Part shown: positions 45,141 through 55,984 of the stretch, in pieces
Numbering within the stretch: position 1 is the first letter of the stretch
Layout: the number at the start of each line of letters is the position of its first letter
DNA from: Cristatella mucedo
Taxonomy: Eukaryota > Bryozoa > Phylactolaemata > Cristatellidae
Reading direction: 5' to 3'
NCBI GenBank assembly: GCA_009760855.2
Contig: WPIO01000006.1
Span: forward strand, 5,934,501 to 5,998,500
DNA: 64,000 nt
The notes under the pieces: generated by a model
The model's input: the letters and a program-made list of their open reading frames with translations, nothing else
What the model was told of the DNA's origin: nothing
Databases searched by the model: none
Position numbers and translations under genes: made by a program

Positions 45141-45614
45141 ACTTGAAACTTACCATTACTGTACCGTCGTAGTAGTATTGCTGTACCGCAGTGGTACAAT
45201 GCGTTTAGCAAAAATGATTCAATATAGAAGTGACATTAGTGCCTGTGGCAGACTAACGGACGGGCTTACGGAGAGACAAACATAGGCTCATTATAGGGTT
45301 ACTTATACCTGTACCAATACATATGTTCACACACCTGTATATGCACCTAATTTCGAGATCGTTTGGAAAATTGTGGAAACCGCTACGACAGCTGCCTGCT
45401 CGTGCCAATTGTATGTTATTTACCGTAGTAAATGCATGCATAGTGATATCAGCAAGTCAGCAGCATGCTTTAGCATATATTGTCTTTGATTTTCTGAACT
45501 AATAATACGCTGATTATCATCTATATTTGTGTGATAACCTGCCAGGCATGGTCGGTTATCAAGCTGATTAAGCTGTTGCACCCATTAGGGAGCAGTACTT
45601 CAGACACCAAGACG

Positions 45615-45772
45615 TATTTTAAGATGCTCGCCTCGACCAAGGTCAAGGTTAATGTATTTTATGACCGAGGTCGTGAATTTGAGCCCCATGGCATATGTCA
45701 AGCACCTGAATAGATATTATATATGAATAGAGATTAATTTTTCTTATGGTGCAATACAAATGAATTTGATTT
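45615..45772 (+). mobile_element. SINE-1 copy
   Basis: From GATGCTCGCCTCGACCAAGG to a tail in which the CTGAATAGATATTA and GAATAGAGATTAAT units are duplicated; ends CAATACAAATGAATTTG. Confidence 0.78.
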
Positions 45773-45849
45773 ATGTAATGTATTTCCGCCTGTAACTCGA
45801 CAAAGCCACAAGACTCAGTTAGTGCAAGGCCGGGGAGCTTTTAGTAGTA

Positions 45850-46972
45850 CACTCAAGGCCTTAGCGGCTCCAGCTGCTCAGCAGAATTCCTCTCGCACAA
45901 ACCAGAGAAAGTGAGAAGCATAGCCAAGTCAGGAGGGCAGTCGAATGTGTGAATATCATGGATGTAGCACCTCCGATCGGCTAGAAAGGATGAGCGTTCT
46001 ACAGTCGGCAGCACGAGAGTAGATGTGGCATAGGAATTGTGGAAGTTACTTCCACAATCTGGGACATGCAGAACAAAGGTTTGTATTGTCAACTGTCTTG
46101 AAGCGAAGGATTGGAAGAGCTGGCTTATAGTCCATTGAGGACCTGAAGACGCGATGAAGGCTGAAAGTCGTGCAACAGTTCAGCTAACTATGAAAGAGGC
46201 AACACATGGCTGGCCTTTTGGGTAAGAGTAAAAGTAGTTTTCAAAGCAGGCGTTCAGTTAGTTTATCAGTTGCTGCAGCTGAGTAATAATGACGTAGGGG
46301 GCAATAATGACAAGTATAGCTAGGCGTCTTCATCACTAAGTGATCCCATGGTAATCATCCTAATCACTTTTTAGAGAGGATCGCGTAAATGCAGAGCAAT
46401 ATAGGGCACCGTAACGCACCAAATGTGGAAGTCGTCCGCTGGTGACTCGTCTGCTGTAATAGACGTGTTTGCTACACGACACGGACTGGACATGATTAGA
46501 CAGCTGTACGATTCGAACCACGCCAGAGCCTTAACCGACAGACCGATCGCTGTCCTCAATCGTTGAAGGATACCGTTATCAGTTGAGCCGTATGCAACTG
46601 AGACGACGTCGAGCTGGACCAGGGCAGTGATATTACCTTTATCAATGCTTCTCAGAATGTTTTGGTCGCATGGGGAAGAGCAGTTTCGGTACAGTGTGGT
46701 CTCTTAAATGTTTACTGTAGTTCTCCTTGCAATTAGTTATTGTCAACATATTTCCCAAGCTTCTTAGCGACAATATTTTCACGATCATTGGACAAAGTAG
46801 GTAGACGGGAGACTAGGCGATGGTTTACTAGGACCTCAGAATCCAACTCAGGCTTTTCAAGCACTAGTTGAACGATAGCTAATTTGAAAGAATTTGGAAA
46901 ACCCCTTTTATGCTCTAAGAAACAATTAAAACCCAAATTTATGACTGGACCAAGTTTTTGATCCACTGACGA
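45850..46972 (-). mobile_element. LINE-B RT to C-terminus, degraded
   Basis: The - strand reads FPNSFKLAIVQLVLEKPELD, LSNDRENIVAKKLGKYVDNN, then KALAWFESY and ANTSITADESP (RT fingers and palm). After decayed sequence comes the C-terminal PRLWK.LPQF and YSRAAD region near 45950-46080. Stops are frequent. This is the only copy here with the LINE-B RT domain. Confidence 0.75.
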
Positions 46973-46974
46973 CC

Positions 46975-47187
46975 GAAGAGGGTGCTACTCATCACCTCAA
47001 CTGTTCTCTTGACTCGGCTCTGTGCTTCTCACTTTCTCATTGTTACGTGACATGAAGTATGTTGGCTACCAAATGCGTACCAATGGCCGCTTAGGCTGCG
47101 AATTCGCCATGCAAAACTCTCCTGCGTAGCACCCAAATAGTCTTTGTGGTTTTGTAGAAAGTTACAGACGAAGATACACTAGAGGGT
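46975..47187 (+). mobile_element. LINE-B 3' tail
   Basis: CATCACCTCAACTGTTCTCT, GTTGGCTACCAAATGCGTAC, ending GAAGATACACTA. Confidence 0.8.
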
Positions 47188-47270
47188 TCCTTGGTGGTGA
47201 GCTCTTTGCACTCGACATAATTACGGTAACCGCTTCGTCAACAGAAAGCTCGAAAAATATCTTGCTTGCC

Positions 47271-47428
47271 ACGCTGGTTTGACCCAGTGGTTAAGGTGGT
47301 CGCCCAACCATCAAGGTGAATCTATTTGATGGCCGGTGTCAAGGGGTCGAGCCCCGTAGAATACACGAAGTGCCTGAATAGAGATTAAGTTCTCTTGGGG
47401 TGCTATTGAAAGAAATTTTATTTATTCA
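47271..47428 (+). mobile_element. SINE-1 copy
   Basis: Head GCTGGTTTGACCCAGTGGTT, box B GGGTCGAGCCCC, tail AGAGATTAAGTTCTCTTGGG. Confidence 0.87.
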
Positions 47429-49957
47429 TGTCTCTGGTCGCTACTCACTGCTCACATTAGTTGGAGTTGTCGTCATGGAAGCACGAGTCGAAGCAATTTT
47501 GAACCAAATTAAAAATCTTATTAGACATGCTGTTTTAATATAAAGGGAGTGAGTCCTCTCAGATTGGTCAAGCAAACGATTCGCCGTTCCAAAAAGAATT
47601 GTAGGGTCAGACTAGTTTGACACCAGTTTTTGAGCGAAAAATGAAGTTAAGTTTTCATGTGTAAACACGGGATTTAATCACGGAACCTAGCTAGATCGGC
47701 GTCTGACACTCACGACGCTTCGGCAAAGGGCGTTCAAGCCTGCACTTTACAATGTGAATCTTTTAAGGTTTCTCTGATAGAATTAAAAGGCGCTTCCACT
47801 TTTAATGTTATATGGCCCTTTGTTTCACCAGTCATTCGATCTCATCCGACAGAAACTGGATTAAGGTTTCGGTCGGAGGACTGACTCGGCCAGTCCATGA
47901 CCGCCATCTCGGGAGATTGTGAAGCTGAAAGTTCGTAAATCCGGTGTTTAAAAGTCTTTGTCTTGATGGGATATTCGCAAATCCCGACCACAAAGTGGCA
48001 TCGCACTCTGCCGACACAGGTTCTGAAATAAGTCCAAATAGACTCCCAGAGTTCTGATGCCCGACCTGCAGGCCGGATGCCGACGAAAGACTGAGGAAGC
48101 ACGGCTAAGCCTTGCCGTTTCCTCTACCGGCCGCCGCCGCCCCCCCCCCTGCACCCACCCCCGAATTTCACCGTGCACTTCGGGTATTTGGGTGAGTCCG
48201 ACTGAGTCCGCTGCAGCCGTTTTCTCTCTCGTACTTTGAAAATGGGGCTCGTTCATCGCGTCACTTCCGGCCGCTTTTCTCTCCAATCTTAGCCATCAGC
48301 TTATACCTGGGGCATTCCATTGAAGTCAGCATACCGTGCTCTTAGCCAAAAAGCGGATTCAACCTCGAAACTTGATCATGCAAACCATCTTTATTTAGCC
48401 AACTTCTAAGACTATGGGGACGCAGTGGCTTCGCATGCGAAGGTCGTAACGCTTTAGTGCTACTAGGGAAGAAGGGACGAAAACGGATCCGGTATAAAGA
48501 CATCGAAATTAAGCAATGCCTCTCGGTGCCTACTAGTTGCCCCGGGCAGGTGTGAACCGGAAGCGTTCTCGAGGCTCCCATTGTTCGCTGTTTTTTTAGT
48601 ATTACATGCAATCATATTTTTTGGTACTACCGACACTGTGGCAATTTCACTATAGACGTGTCCGGCCGAGTGTAGCGAGCTGATTTTGACTCCTGTCGAA
48701 AGCCTGAAGTTCGGCAGGATACACTCGCAGAACATGTAGAGTGTATCGAGAGTGATCTAGTTCTCTTTTTGGCGCTATTTGGAAGTCTTGTCATGATTAG
48801 TATTGTTATTAATTGCCACCGATGACTGGCAGGCTAGACTAAGCAGAAAAGTAAGTATGATTAATTGGTTCGCTGTTACCGAACCCGTCGCCCAAATGCA
48901 CATTCGTGCTTACCGACTTGCTTTCCTCTGCCAAAGTTTCCACGGTACTCTGAAATACCTCATTTTAAAGAATTATAAATGGGTAAGAATAGTTATGGAA
49001 TTTCAATTCATAGCCAATCTTTTCATGCAACAGTAATATTCAAGAGTAATTTTACGACATTCAAAACTCTAATCCTTGCATCAACCTTATCGATGACACT
49101 GGATAAAGCTACTAATCCAGGTAGTGGGTCCAACTACATTGGCCGCATACTTTTGATACTAAAATATACGTATCTATAATCTTCTTAATATTCGGTTCCA
49201 GATTACCGTAATCTACGTAATCTAAAGGTGCAGCAACATACCTGTATGCTGCACCTTTCGTCTCGTCCTCTTTGACGCCCCCCCCCCCGCCGCCGCCGCC
49301 AGGGGACTTGTAATGTTTGGGGCAACGATATATGGTCATGCGTGCTTGTGCATGCACTCACACAGTACGCATGCCTGTAAATGCTCTATATTGTCTGGAT
49401 TCTTTATCTAGCCAATGAGACGGGCGATCACTCTTAGGGATCAGAATATAGGATTTTTGGATGAGGCCTACTCGAGAATCGTCTTAATCGAGTGTGAGAG
49501 CCACTGCCTAAGTAGCTAATTTGCAGTTTCGTTGCTTATTTCCCGTTTCAATCGTCCACAGTAGTTTCTCGCTTTTTACTTACCTAAGTCACGACAGTGG
49601 ATCCTATCGTCGCTGCCAAGGCGCTCGGCAGGCGTCGTGATCGTGTTTGAGATTAGTGACGAGATTAATACGTGGATAGTTCGTTGCTTCTACATGAAAA
49701 GGCACACAGTAAAAGCACGGTGAAACGGATGCTGTTCGCTGGCGTCAACGCGTCGGCTTCCGCTGTGTTTCTGTATAATGTATGAGTAGCAAGGAGAGCC
49801 GCCGTGCACATTTCCAGCGTTAGAAGAACATGGGCATTTTCGCGCGCGGCTAGAGAAAACTCGCCGTCTCGCTGTCCTCTGCACCGTAGCCAGCCCACAC
49901 CGATGCCCGAGCCGCTTCCGCTTCTGCAGCGCCCACATTTGCCCGTCGTATTTCCAG

Positions 49958-50301
49958 GCGTCTCGTGGCTCATGGTGCTGCTCGTCGTCTGCGTCGTGCT
50001 CGGTGCCGTGTCGGGGCTAATAACGGGCATCGTGATCAAGAAACTGGATAACATCGTCAAGATCTACTCGCAGTCACTCTGTGGCGTGGTTAACGCCATC
50101 GTGTGCATGTTCGTATTTCCTAGCAAGTTTTCGCCCGAATGGCACTACTTCGTCTCACTGCTCCTCGTAGTGGTGTCTATAGTCGTCTACGAGTGGACTG
50201 CGGTCAGGCCAGGCGAGCAAGGACTTTCCAAAAATGGTGCCGTCGTTTCGCGTTGCGGGAGTGTGAAGAACTTGGTCCTCAAGGGGCACGCAGCGTATTG
50301 A
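49958..50301 (+). CDS. Nucleotide-sugar transporter 2, coding exon 3 of 3
   Basis: Encodes the last two bases of codon 281 through residue 394 and the stop. The acceptor is CCCGTCGTATTTCCAG. Entry phase 1 matches exon 2. It contains VSWLMVLLVVCVVLGAVSGL, then ITGIVIKKLDNIVKIYSQSL, CGVVNAIVCMFVF and HYFVSLLLVVVSIVVYEW, aligned helix by helix with transporter 1 exon 3. A ~30-residue tail (GEQGLSKNG ... LVLKGHAAY) is absent from transporter 1; it is polar, so cytosolic if the family topology holds. No AATAAA is visible close downstream; AATACA at about 50371 is a possible variant signal. Confidence 0.9.
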
Positions 50302-50514
50302 GCCATTAGGACTTTAGAGACCAATGTAGGTCTTAATTTATTTTATAAATGGAACATTCTGCGGGGCAGAAATACATTTTTCACCGCTTTGTACGTTTTT
50401 CCTTGCACGCGCGTCCAAAGTATCGCACGTTCTGCTACGGACAACTGCGAGCCGTAAACGCCAGCGTTCCACGGTGCACACACATCCAGGTCCTGCGGTC
50501 GCTTTCGGAGTGAT

Positions 50515-50637
50515 ATTAATAATAGTAATATATTTGATATAGCGTTCTCAGAGAACTCAATCTCTTTTTGGACACTTTAACTTTCCGCAAAGGAAAGCAC
50601 GATCGAATGATTAGTAGTAGCATGCTCAATGACAAAA
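50515..50637 (-). mobile_element. LINE-A 3' end
   Basis: TTA-rich tail, core AAAGAGATTGAGTTCTCTGA on the - strand, 3' UTR with CGATCGTGCTTTCC. Confidence 0.8.
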
Positions 50638-50776
50638 AGTTCATTTGTATAGCACCCTAAGAGAACTTAATCTCTGCTCAGGCACTTCACATATGCCTCG
50701 GCGCTCGAGCCCACGACCTCGGCCAGACCTTGGTCAAGGCGAGCACCTAACCGCGGGGCCAAACCAGGCAGCTACG
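50638..50776 (-). mobile_element. SINE-1 copy adjoining a LINE-A tail
   Basis: - strand copy with head GCCTGGTTTGGCCCCGCGGT and box B GGGCTCGAGCGCC. It abuts the LINE-A end in the same orientation. Confidence 0.85.
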
Positions 50777-51474
50777 TACATGTACAGGCACAGTGTGTAT
50801 GTACGTGTATTTGAGTTATGTGTTATGTTATGTGTTAGAGTTCCGATGCTCCCAAAGCCAAAAACTCTCTACCGACCGTCAACATATCCTTGGGAAAAAA
50901 CACTTAATTCTTACAGCATTAGCTCCCGCTGTGAATCGCTATTTATGTGCTCAGGCGTTCTGAAATGATTCCTTTTATTATCGCTAATTCTTTAGTATTC
51001 TCCATTTCCAGCATGTTGCTGTGCCCAGAAAGAGATTTCACTCTCTTAGGGTGTTGTAAAAAGAAAATATTATAATACTAGTAAGGGGCTGTCGGGTATT
51101 ACTGCGTTGACCGGAAAAGTGACTATTCAGTGGCTGTGTAACTTGCAAGCGACGTTGTGCACATTACAAGGAATCTCGGGGCACCTACTCTTACCCTGTA
51201 TACAATTGGAAATAACGGACCTGCCTGCTGCAGGTTCAAGGGTGATTGAGTGTGAGCGCCTCTCCGGTAGAACACTATCCGCGACTAAATGTGTTGCGAA
51301 TGGTTCACTTAAAACATTCAAGAATTCCGCATGAAATCGGTGACTTGTGAATAAAAAAAGGTTTACAACCCTACCCTACCTGATAGCAGTACACAAGGGA
51401 CTCCCACAATGTCCAGAATGAAATTCATCTCCCAATCTACGAAGACTAGCCATAAAAAAGTAGTCCTACTGTCC

Positions 51475-51476
<2 letters not shown>

Positions 51477-51544
<68 letters not shown>
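51477..51544. repeat. (GT)n microsatellite
   Basis: About 34 GT dinucleotides. Confidence 0.97.
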
Positions 51545-51548
<4 letters not shown>

Positions 51549-51579
51549 ATGCAAAAAACTGCTGCTGCTGCAATGCATA

Positions 51580-52155
51580 GCTAGCATAATTAGTGCATTC
51601 AGAGCCAAAGGTCGTGTTCCTGCATCTTTAAAAAAGGCTGTTATCAGGCCACTCATTATGAAATTGGCGAAATTTTTTATTTATTGGCGAATATTTAAAT
51701 ATTGTTGCAATCTTGTAATATTATTGTAATATTAGTATATCAATATGTTGTATGCATATGTAATGTTATTATTTTAATATTATTGGCGATATTTAAATTT
51801 TGGCGAAAGCAACACCCGACCGAGAGAACCTGCGCAACTTCCACCCTATCTCCCTACTGCAAGTCCTATCGAAGACGAAGAGAACGAACAGTTGTTGGAC
51901 CAGCTAAACACTTCTTATATTGAAACGTCAAACCTAGCATGTAAGTTTCAGTCTGGTTTTAGAGCTAATCACTTCACGTGGTCAGCATTGCTTCGACTGT
52001 AAACGACGACCTTCTCAGGAATGCAGACTTGTGTAAATTCTATTGATCGGAGTCTTTCTCGAGCGCCTCTCATCTCGCCTGGGCATCGCTGGCACTGCAG
52101 TGCAACGGTTTAGGTCCTATCTCTGCGGAAGACTCCAGAGTTTCAATGTGAACTA
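51580..52155 (+). mobile_element. LINE-A RT fragment with AT-rich insert
   Basis: The RT start (GTTCCTGCATCTTTAAAAAA, GGCTGTTATCAGGCCACTCA) breaks at about 51662, where a ~145-bp AT-rich block rich in TTGGCGA(A) and ATATTTAAAT enters. LINE sequence resumes at about 51807 (GCAACACCCGACCGAGAG) and runs to the LQS.DVN-equivalent at about 52150. Confidence 0.7.
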
Positions 52156-52252
52156 ACTCGCCAGCTCATCGTGCCAACGCAGTTGGAAACTCGAGAGGGC
52201 GCTCGCTTAGGCGCACGAGCCCTGTCAGGCTGCGGCGGCGCATGCGGCGAGC

Positions 52253-52680
52253 CGGTTTTGGTCCAGCGGTTAAGGTGCTCGCCCCGACCAAGGTCTGGCC
52301 GAGGTTGAGGTTATTAGTTAACGGGGCAAAATCTTGACACGTAGAAAAAAAGAAAAAACTTATTGTATAATATTATTTAAAAAAATGGTCCGATAAAATA
52401 GAAATAAATTTAACTTTACAAAATGTATTCGTCAGCGCCGGGTAGCGAATCAGCTTTGAACTGATTCTTCGGAAAGTACACGAATGCTCAACATGTTTAA
52501 ATTTATGTCAAGTAAACGTAGTAAGCCCCAGTACAGAATCACGAGCAGATTCGACTTGTGGTAAATGTGCTCGCCCCGACCAAGATATGGCCGAGGTCGT
52601 GGGCTCGAGCCCGGAGGCATTCGTGAAGCGCCTGTATGGAGATTAGGTTCTCTTGTTGTTGCTATGCAAAATAATTATGT
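52253..52680 (+). mobile_element. SINE-1 head plus composite SINE (module X and SINE-1 body)
   Basis: A SINE-1 head (52253-52306; GGTTTTGGTCCAGCGGTTAA) is cut off. It is followed by module X (52310-52560, starting TTATTAGTTAACGGGGCAAA and ending ACGAGCAGATTCGACTTGTG), then the SINE-1 body with box B and the tail GGAGATTAGGTTCTCTTGTT. The module matches 25790-26040 in reverse orientation. Confidence 0.8.
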
Positions 52681-52989
52681 TAATTTTCATTTATTTAAAT
52701 GTACACGCATCGTCCGAGAGGCGCCACTTGAGTACTGGGTACGTCGGAGCTCTGCACTCAGTTGACTTCTTTTTACAGCTCATCTTTTCTCTCCCTTTTC
52801 TGATCGACGAGCGGCGCCTTTCGAGGCGGCGCAATCGTTTACATTAATTAACACGAGTCCGACTTTACCAAAGGCAAAGATTCTTCTCATGGCACGTCAG
52901 CGAGCGCGTCAAAGTCGCTTCGCTTCATCGCTGCTTGTATTGCTGACAACCACACTCGGTCGGCGGAAAATATTCTCAAATTTAATGGC

Positions 52990-53960
52990 TACACAAACCA
53001 ACTTACTAGTCGTGGGCAAACCTAGTTAACGCTCAGATAGTGAAGCTTAGCGCTCAAAGTTGACTTCGCCAGCATATCAGTAGCTGTAGCACCTGCACAA
53101 AAACTAGGCATGCTGCTCCAAAGGGGCTTTTCACTAGACGACCACATCTGTCAGCTATGTACAGCTGCAAAGGTTTATTCCGGTTTGGAGAGAAATGCTA
53201 ACTCAAAGTTGCTCCATTCACCTATGACACACCGACTCGATTTCTGTTTCTCACTGCTTGTAGGTCTATCGGCCTATGCAATCGGCGCTGGAATCAATAG
53301 TAATAATAAAAATGATGTATCTGTATAGCGCCACCAGAGAACTGAATCTCGTTCTAGGCACTTTACATATGGTGTAAAGAAGGCATTATCAAATACTTTT
53401 GTTGGTAACATCCGCAAGCAGCACGAAACGGTAAAAAAACTCAGCATATGTCGGCTTATTTGTCGCGAGCGTTGAAGTCGCTACACCCCACCTCTTCTCG
53501 CCGACCTGCACTGGCTCCCAATCAAGAAACTATCCATCATTCAGCCTTGATCATATAGAGCTAAGCTTGCCCGAAAACAGGAGATTTCGCACTTTGCCTC
53601 AGTAAAGCAGCAGCGCGTTATATACGTGTCTATTCTTGTTGTACTCGTATGCTCCCAAAGCCTGGAACTCCCTCCCGACTTGCCTCACAACATCCCCTGA
53701 CTTGACCACATTTAAAAAAAACTTTAAAATGCACCTATTTAAGGACAGCATTTAGTGGGTCCTTGTGATTCGTCCTTCATGTGCTTATGCGTGCTGACCC
53801 TGTGCATGTCACCCCTAACCATGTTACTCATGTTGTTTATCGAGCATTATACCAGTCACCATTCGATCGCGTTTCCCTTTGCAGCCATTTTAAAGCGCCT
53901 GGAAAGAGATCGAGTTCTCTGAGGGCACTTTATAAAGTGTATTATTACTATTATTACTCT
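52990..53960 (+). mobile_element. LINE-A mosaic with an inverted tail inside
   Basis: + strand LINE-A pieces (CAACTTACTAGTCGTGGGCA; LERNANSKLLHS region; CTCGATTTCTG) run to about 53290. A - strand LINE-A tail sits at 53297-53400 (GAACGAGATTCAGTTCTCTG). The + strand LINE-A C-terminus resumes at 53460 and ends with GGAAAGAGATCGAGTTCTCT and TTA repeats at 53960. Confidence 0.75.
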
Positions 53961-54224
53961 GCTATCTGTTTTAATGCAAAAGAGGCGGGCAGTCGCTCGA
54001 AGGCTCTGAGCTGTCGTCTTTTTGTCTTAGCCTCCACACGTCCTGGCCAAGAATTTGGAGGGTGGGGCGCGCTTCATCCGTCGACAGGTCGAGAGGGACG
54101 GCCAGACAACAGGAGCCGATGACATACGTCGCAGATTTCCTTAAGCTAAACGACGTTAAAGCCGAGCTCCTACTCATGGGGAATTCCTAGCGCGCGGTTG
54201 GACTCCCCTAATCGGTGGTGCTCT

Positions 54225-54490
54225 GTCACGATCGACATCACGTGCTCGTAATCTAGATATACTCTCCGGTGACTGCCCTCCGGTGCTTAAGCTTCATTCA
54301 GAAGCTTCCACTGCTAGCGTCAATCCTCGCCGTCTTTTATCCAAACTGCTTCCCACAGCGGCTGGCCAAATGTCGTGCTGGTTGCGTCTAGACTGCAGCG
54401 CGGTAGTTCAGCTTTGGCTGGGCTGCCGACAAAAGCCCTTAAGCCTCTACAGCTGGTATTAAATATGGCTGCAAGGTTGTTTTACAGAGC
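54225..54490 (+). mobile_element. LINE-B fragment
   Basis: Matches 42590-42860 in LINE-B: TCACGTGCTCGTAATCTAG, AAGCTTCATTCAGAAG, TTGGCTGGGCTGCC, AATATGGCTGCAAGG. Frames broken. Confidence 0.75.
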
Positions 54491-54953
54491 CAAGAAATTC
54501 AGACAAGCGTGTCTACTGGTGCAGAGATAGCCGACTCTGAAAATGGGCGCTCCTTATTTCTCCTCAGGGGCTGAAGCTGCACGCAGAATTTTTGCCACAC
54601 GCAAGAGACGAGCTTTGACGCGTCTAAAAAGAAACCGGCGCGTCGTAATCGAGAGAGTCGCGAGCCGCCGCCGTGCCGAACGCTTCTTGCGGTCCGCCAC
54701 ACTGCTGCCATCCACCACCCGCCGACATGAGCGACCGCCCCTCTTAAAATTGACGACCTCTAGAAAATACTTACTCGCAGCCAGCGCGCCGACGGTGCAC
54801 CGCTTCGAAAGAACTCATCTAGCAGCCCAAATAGGCGTTACGATAGCTCAACTCTGGCGAAACGCTTTAAATCGTCTCGCCGAAGCCGCTACGAGCCGCT
54901 ACCCGTAAACCGGCAGCAGCATACCCCTAAACCGGCAGCAGCATACTCTACGG

Positions 54954-55164
54954 CCGTGGTTCTCAATCTTCCTAGTGCCGCAATTGCCCTTTAGTTTCAA
55001 TTTTAGTTTAATTTTCAAGCTCCTCATACTGTGGCGATGCCCGACCATGAAGCTATTGCGCGAAAAATGTGCAAATGGCGTGTTTTCCGATGATCTCAGC
55101 CGACCCCTGCGAAAGGGTGGTTCGACCTCCACAGGGGTGACGACCCAAAGGTTGAGAACCAACC
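54954..55164 (-). mobile_element. SPIN-like hAT non-autonomous element
   Basis: About 211 bp with inverted ends GGTTCTCAA(C/T)C: left CCGTGGTTCTCAATC, right GGTTGAGAACCAACC. On the - strand it reads GGTTCTCAACCTTTGGGTCG, GGAGGTCGAACCACCCTTTC, GCAGGGGTCGGCTGAGATCA, TCGGAAAACAC, a central part, then CCACAGTATGAGGAGCT and GCGGCACTAGGAAGATTGAG. From memory this follows the SPIN hAT short element nearly word for word. It has no coding capacity, and no clear 8-bp target duplication is visible. Confidence 0.72.
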
Positions 55165-55439
55165 GGCCGCGCTGCCTGCCCTACGCGGATGCCTACCGGG
55201 GAGGCGCCGCTGGCAGGAAGCAGAAGTAGTAGGCTGCAGGGGTGTGGCTCGATGAGGGCGCGCCTCCAGGAGGAGCTCGATAGCCCGAATCCACGATTGC
55301 CCCGAGGTGGGTGGGCACGAATGTCGACGAAGTCTCGTCCGAGTACACCCCTGGCGGAGCTGCTCTGCCGTCTGCTGCCAATGTAATGTAATGCCAATGG
55401 GTGAGGGAAAGAGGGCTCGACGACCAAACTACCGGACGC

Positions 55440-55816
55440 CATATGACTTCGCCGAATCTTGAAGGCGCCTGATTAGGTGTAGGCTTGCTGCGTCTCCATC
55501 GAATCGGGGCTCGCGGCGTTCGCTTACCAGGCGAAGCCAACGAAGCCCACTAAGCCTATACGCCATTCGGCCTGCACAGACAGCGAATCGCCATCTAGAG
55601 GCTGCCAGCGTAACGTCCGTAGGCTCGCGCGCCGCTTCGCAAGGTTCGTCTGCTGCAGTCGTAGCCGTGCGTTCGCCTTCGGGCTTGACGCAGTGCGGCC
55701 GCCGCTGGGGGTTAGCGAACTGCGGGCCCTTTCGCCGCATCGATCGCAGCCGGCTGCAGTAAAGGCATTACTCGCAGACTCGATCCAATCACCGGTGCAT
55801 TACGGCACCAGCAAGC
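55440..55816 (+). promoter_or_regulatory. GC-rich region upstream of RCAN
   Basis: CpG-dense sequence runs from about 55440 across the first RCAN exon to about 56530, as in a CpG-rich promoter. No TATA box was identified. Both-strand open frames here are a by-product of the GC content. Confidence 0.4.
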
Positions 55817-55984
55817 ATGGCCACCGCCGCTGCCACGGCCGATGCTGACCACTCGGCGGAGGCGGCCGAAGGAGCAGAGGAGGAGGAGGAAGTCGACGGC
55901 GACGGCCAGCCGCACTCCGTTGTCATAATTAACCTACCCGACGCGCTGTTCCAAGAGAACAGGGATACGAGCTCGTGCGTTCAG
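55817..55984 (+). CDS. RCAN: Regulator of calcineurin (RCAN), first coding exon
   Basis: 56 codons from an ATG in good context (AGCATGGCC). The N-terminus is Ala-rich and then acidic (GAEEEEEVDGDG). The exon ends HSVVIINLPDALFQENRDTS then SCVQ, the first beta-strand and turn of the RCAN RNA-recognition-motif-like domain (LIV.N....VF pattern). The donor is TTCAG|GTGAGA, phase 0, fitting the next exon's entry. RCAN proteins bind and modulate the phosphatase calcineurin. The link to 58095-58268 is by phase, order and family knowledge; the spacing at the junction is about five residues longer than I expect for flies and vertebrates, so a different donor or a small extra exon is possible. Confidence 0.65.

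Larger units (their letters stand above)
43789..49957 (+). other. Intron 2 of transporter 2
   Basis: 6,169 bp, GT-AG. It holds two - strand LINE-A RT copies, a - strand LINE-B RT copy, a LINE-B tail and three SINE-1 copies between 43800 and 47430. 47431-49950 is unique with C/G runs (about 48140, 49276) and no recognised gene. Confidence 0.82.
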
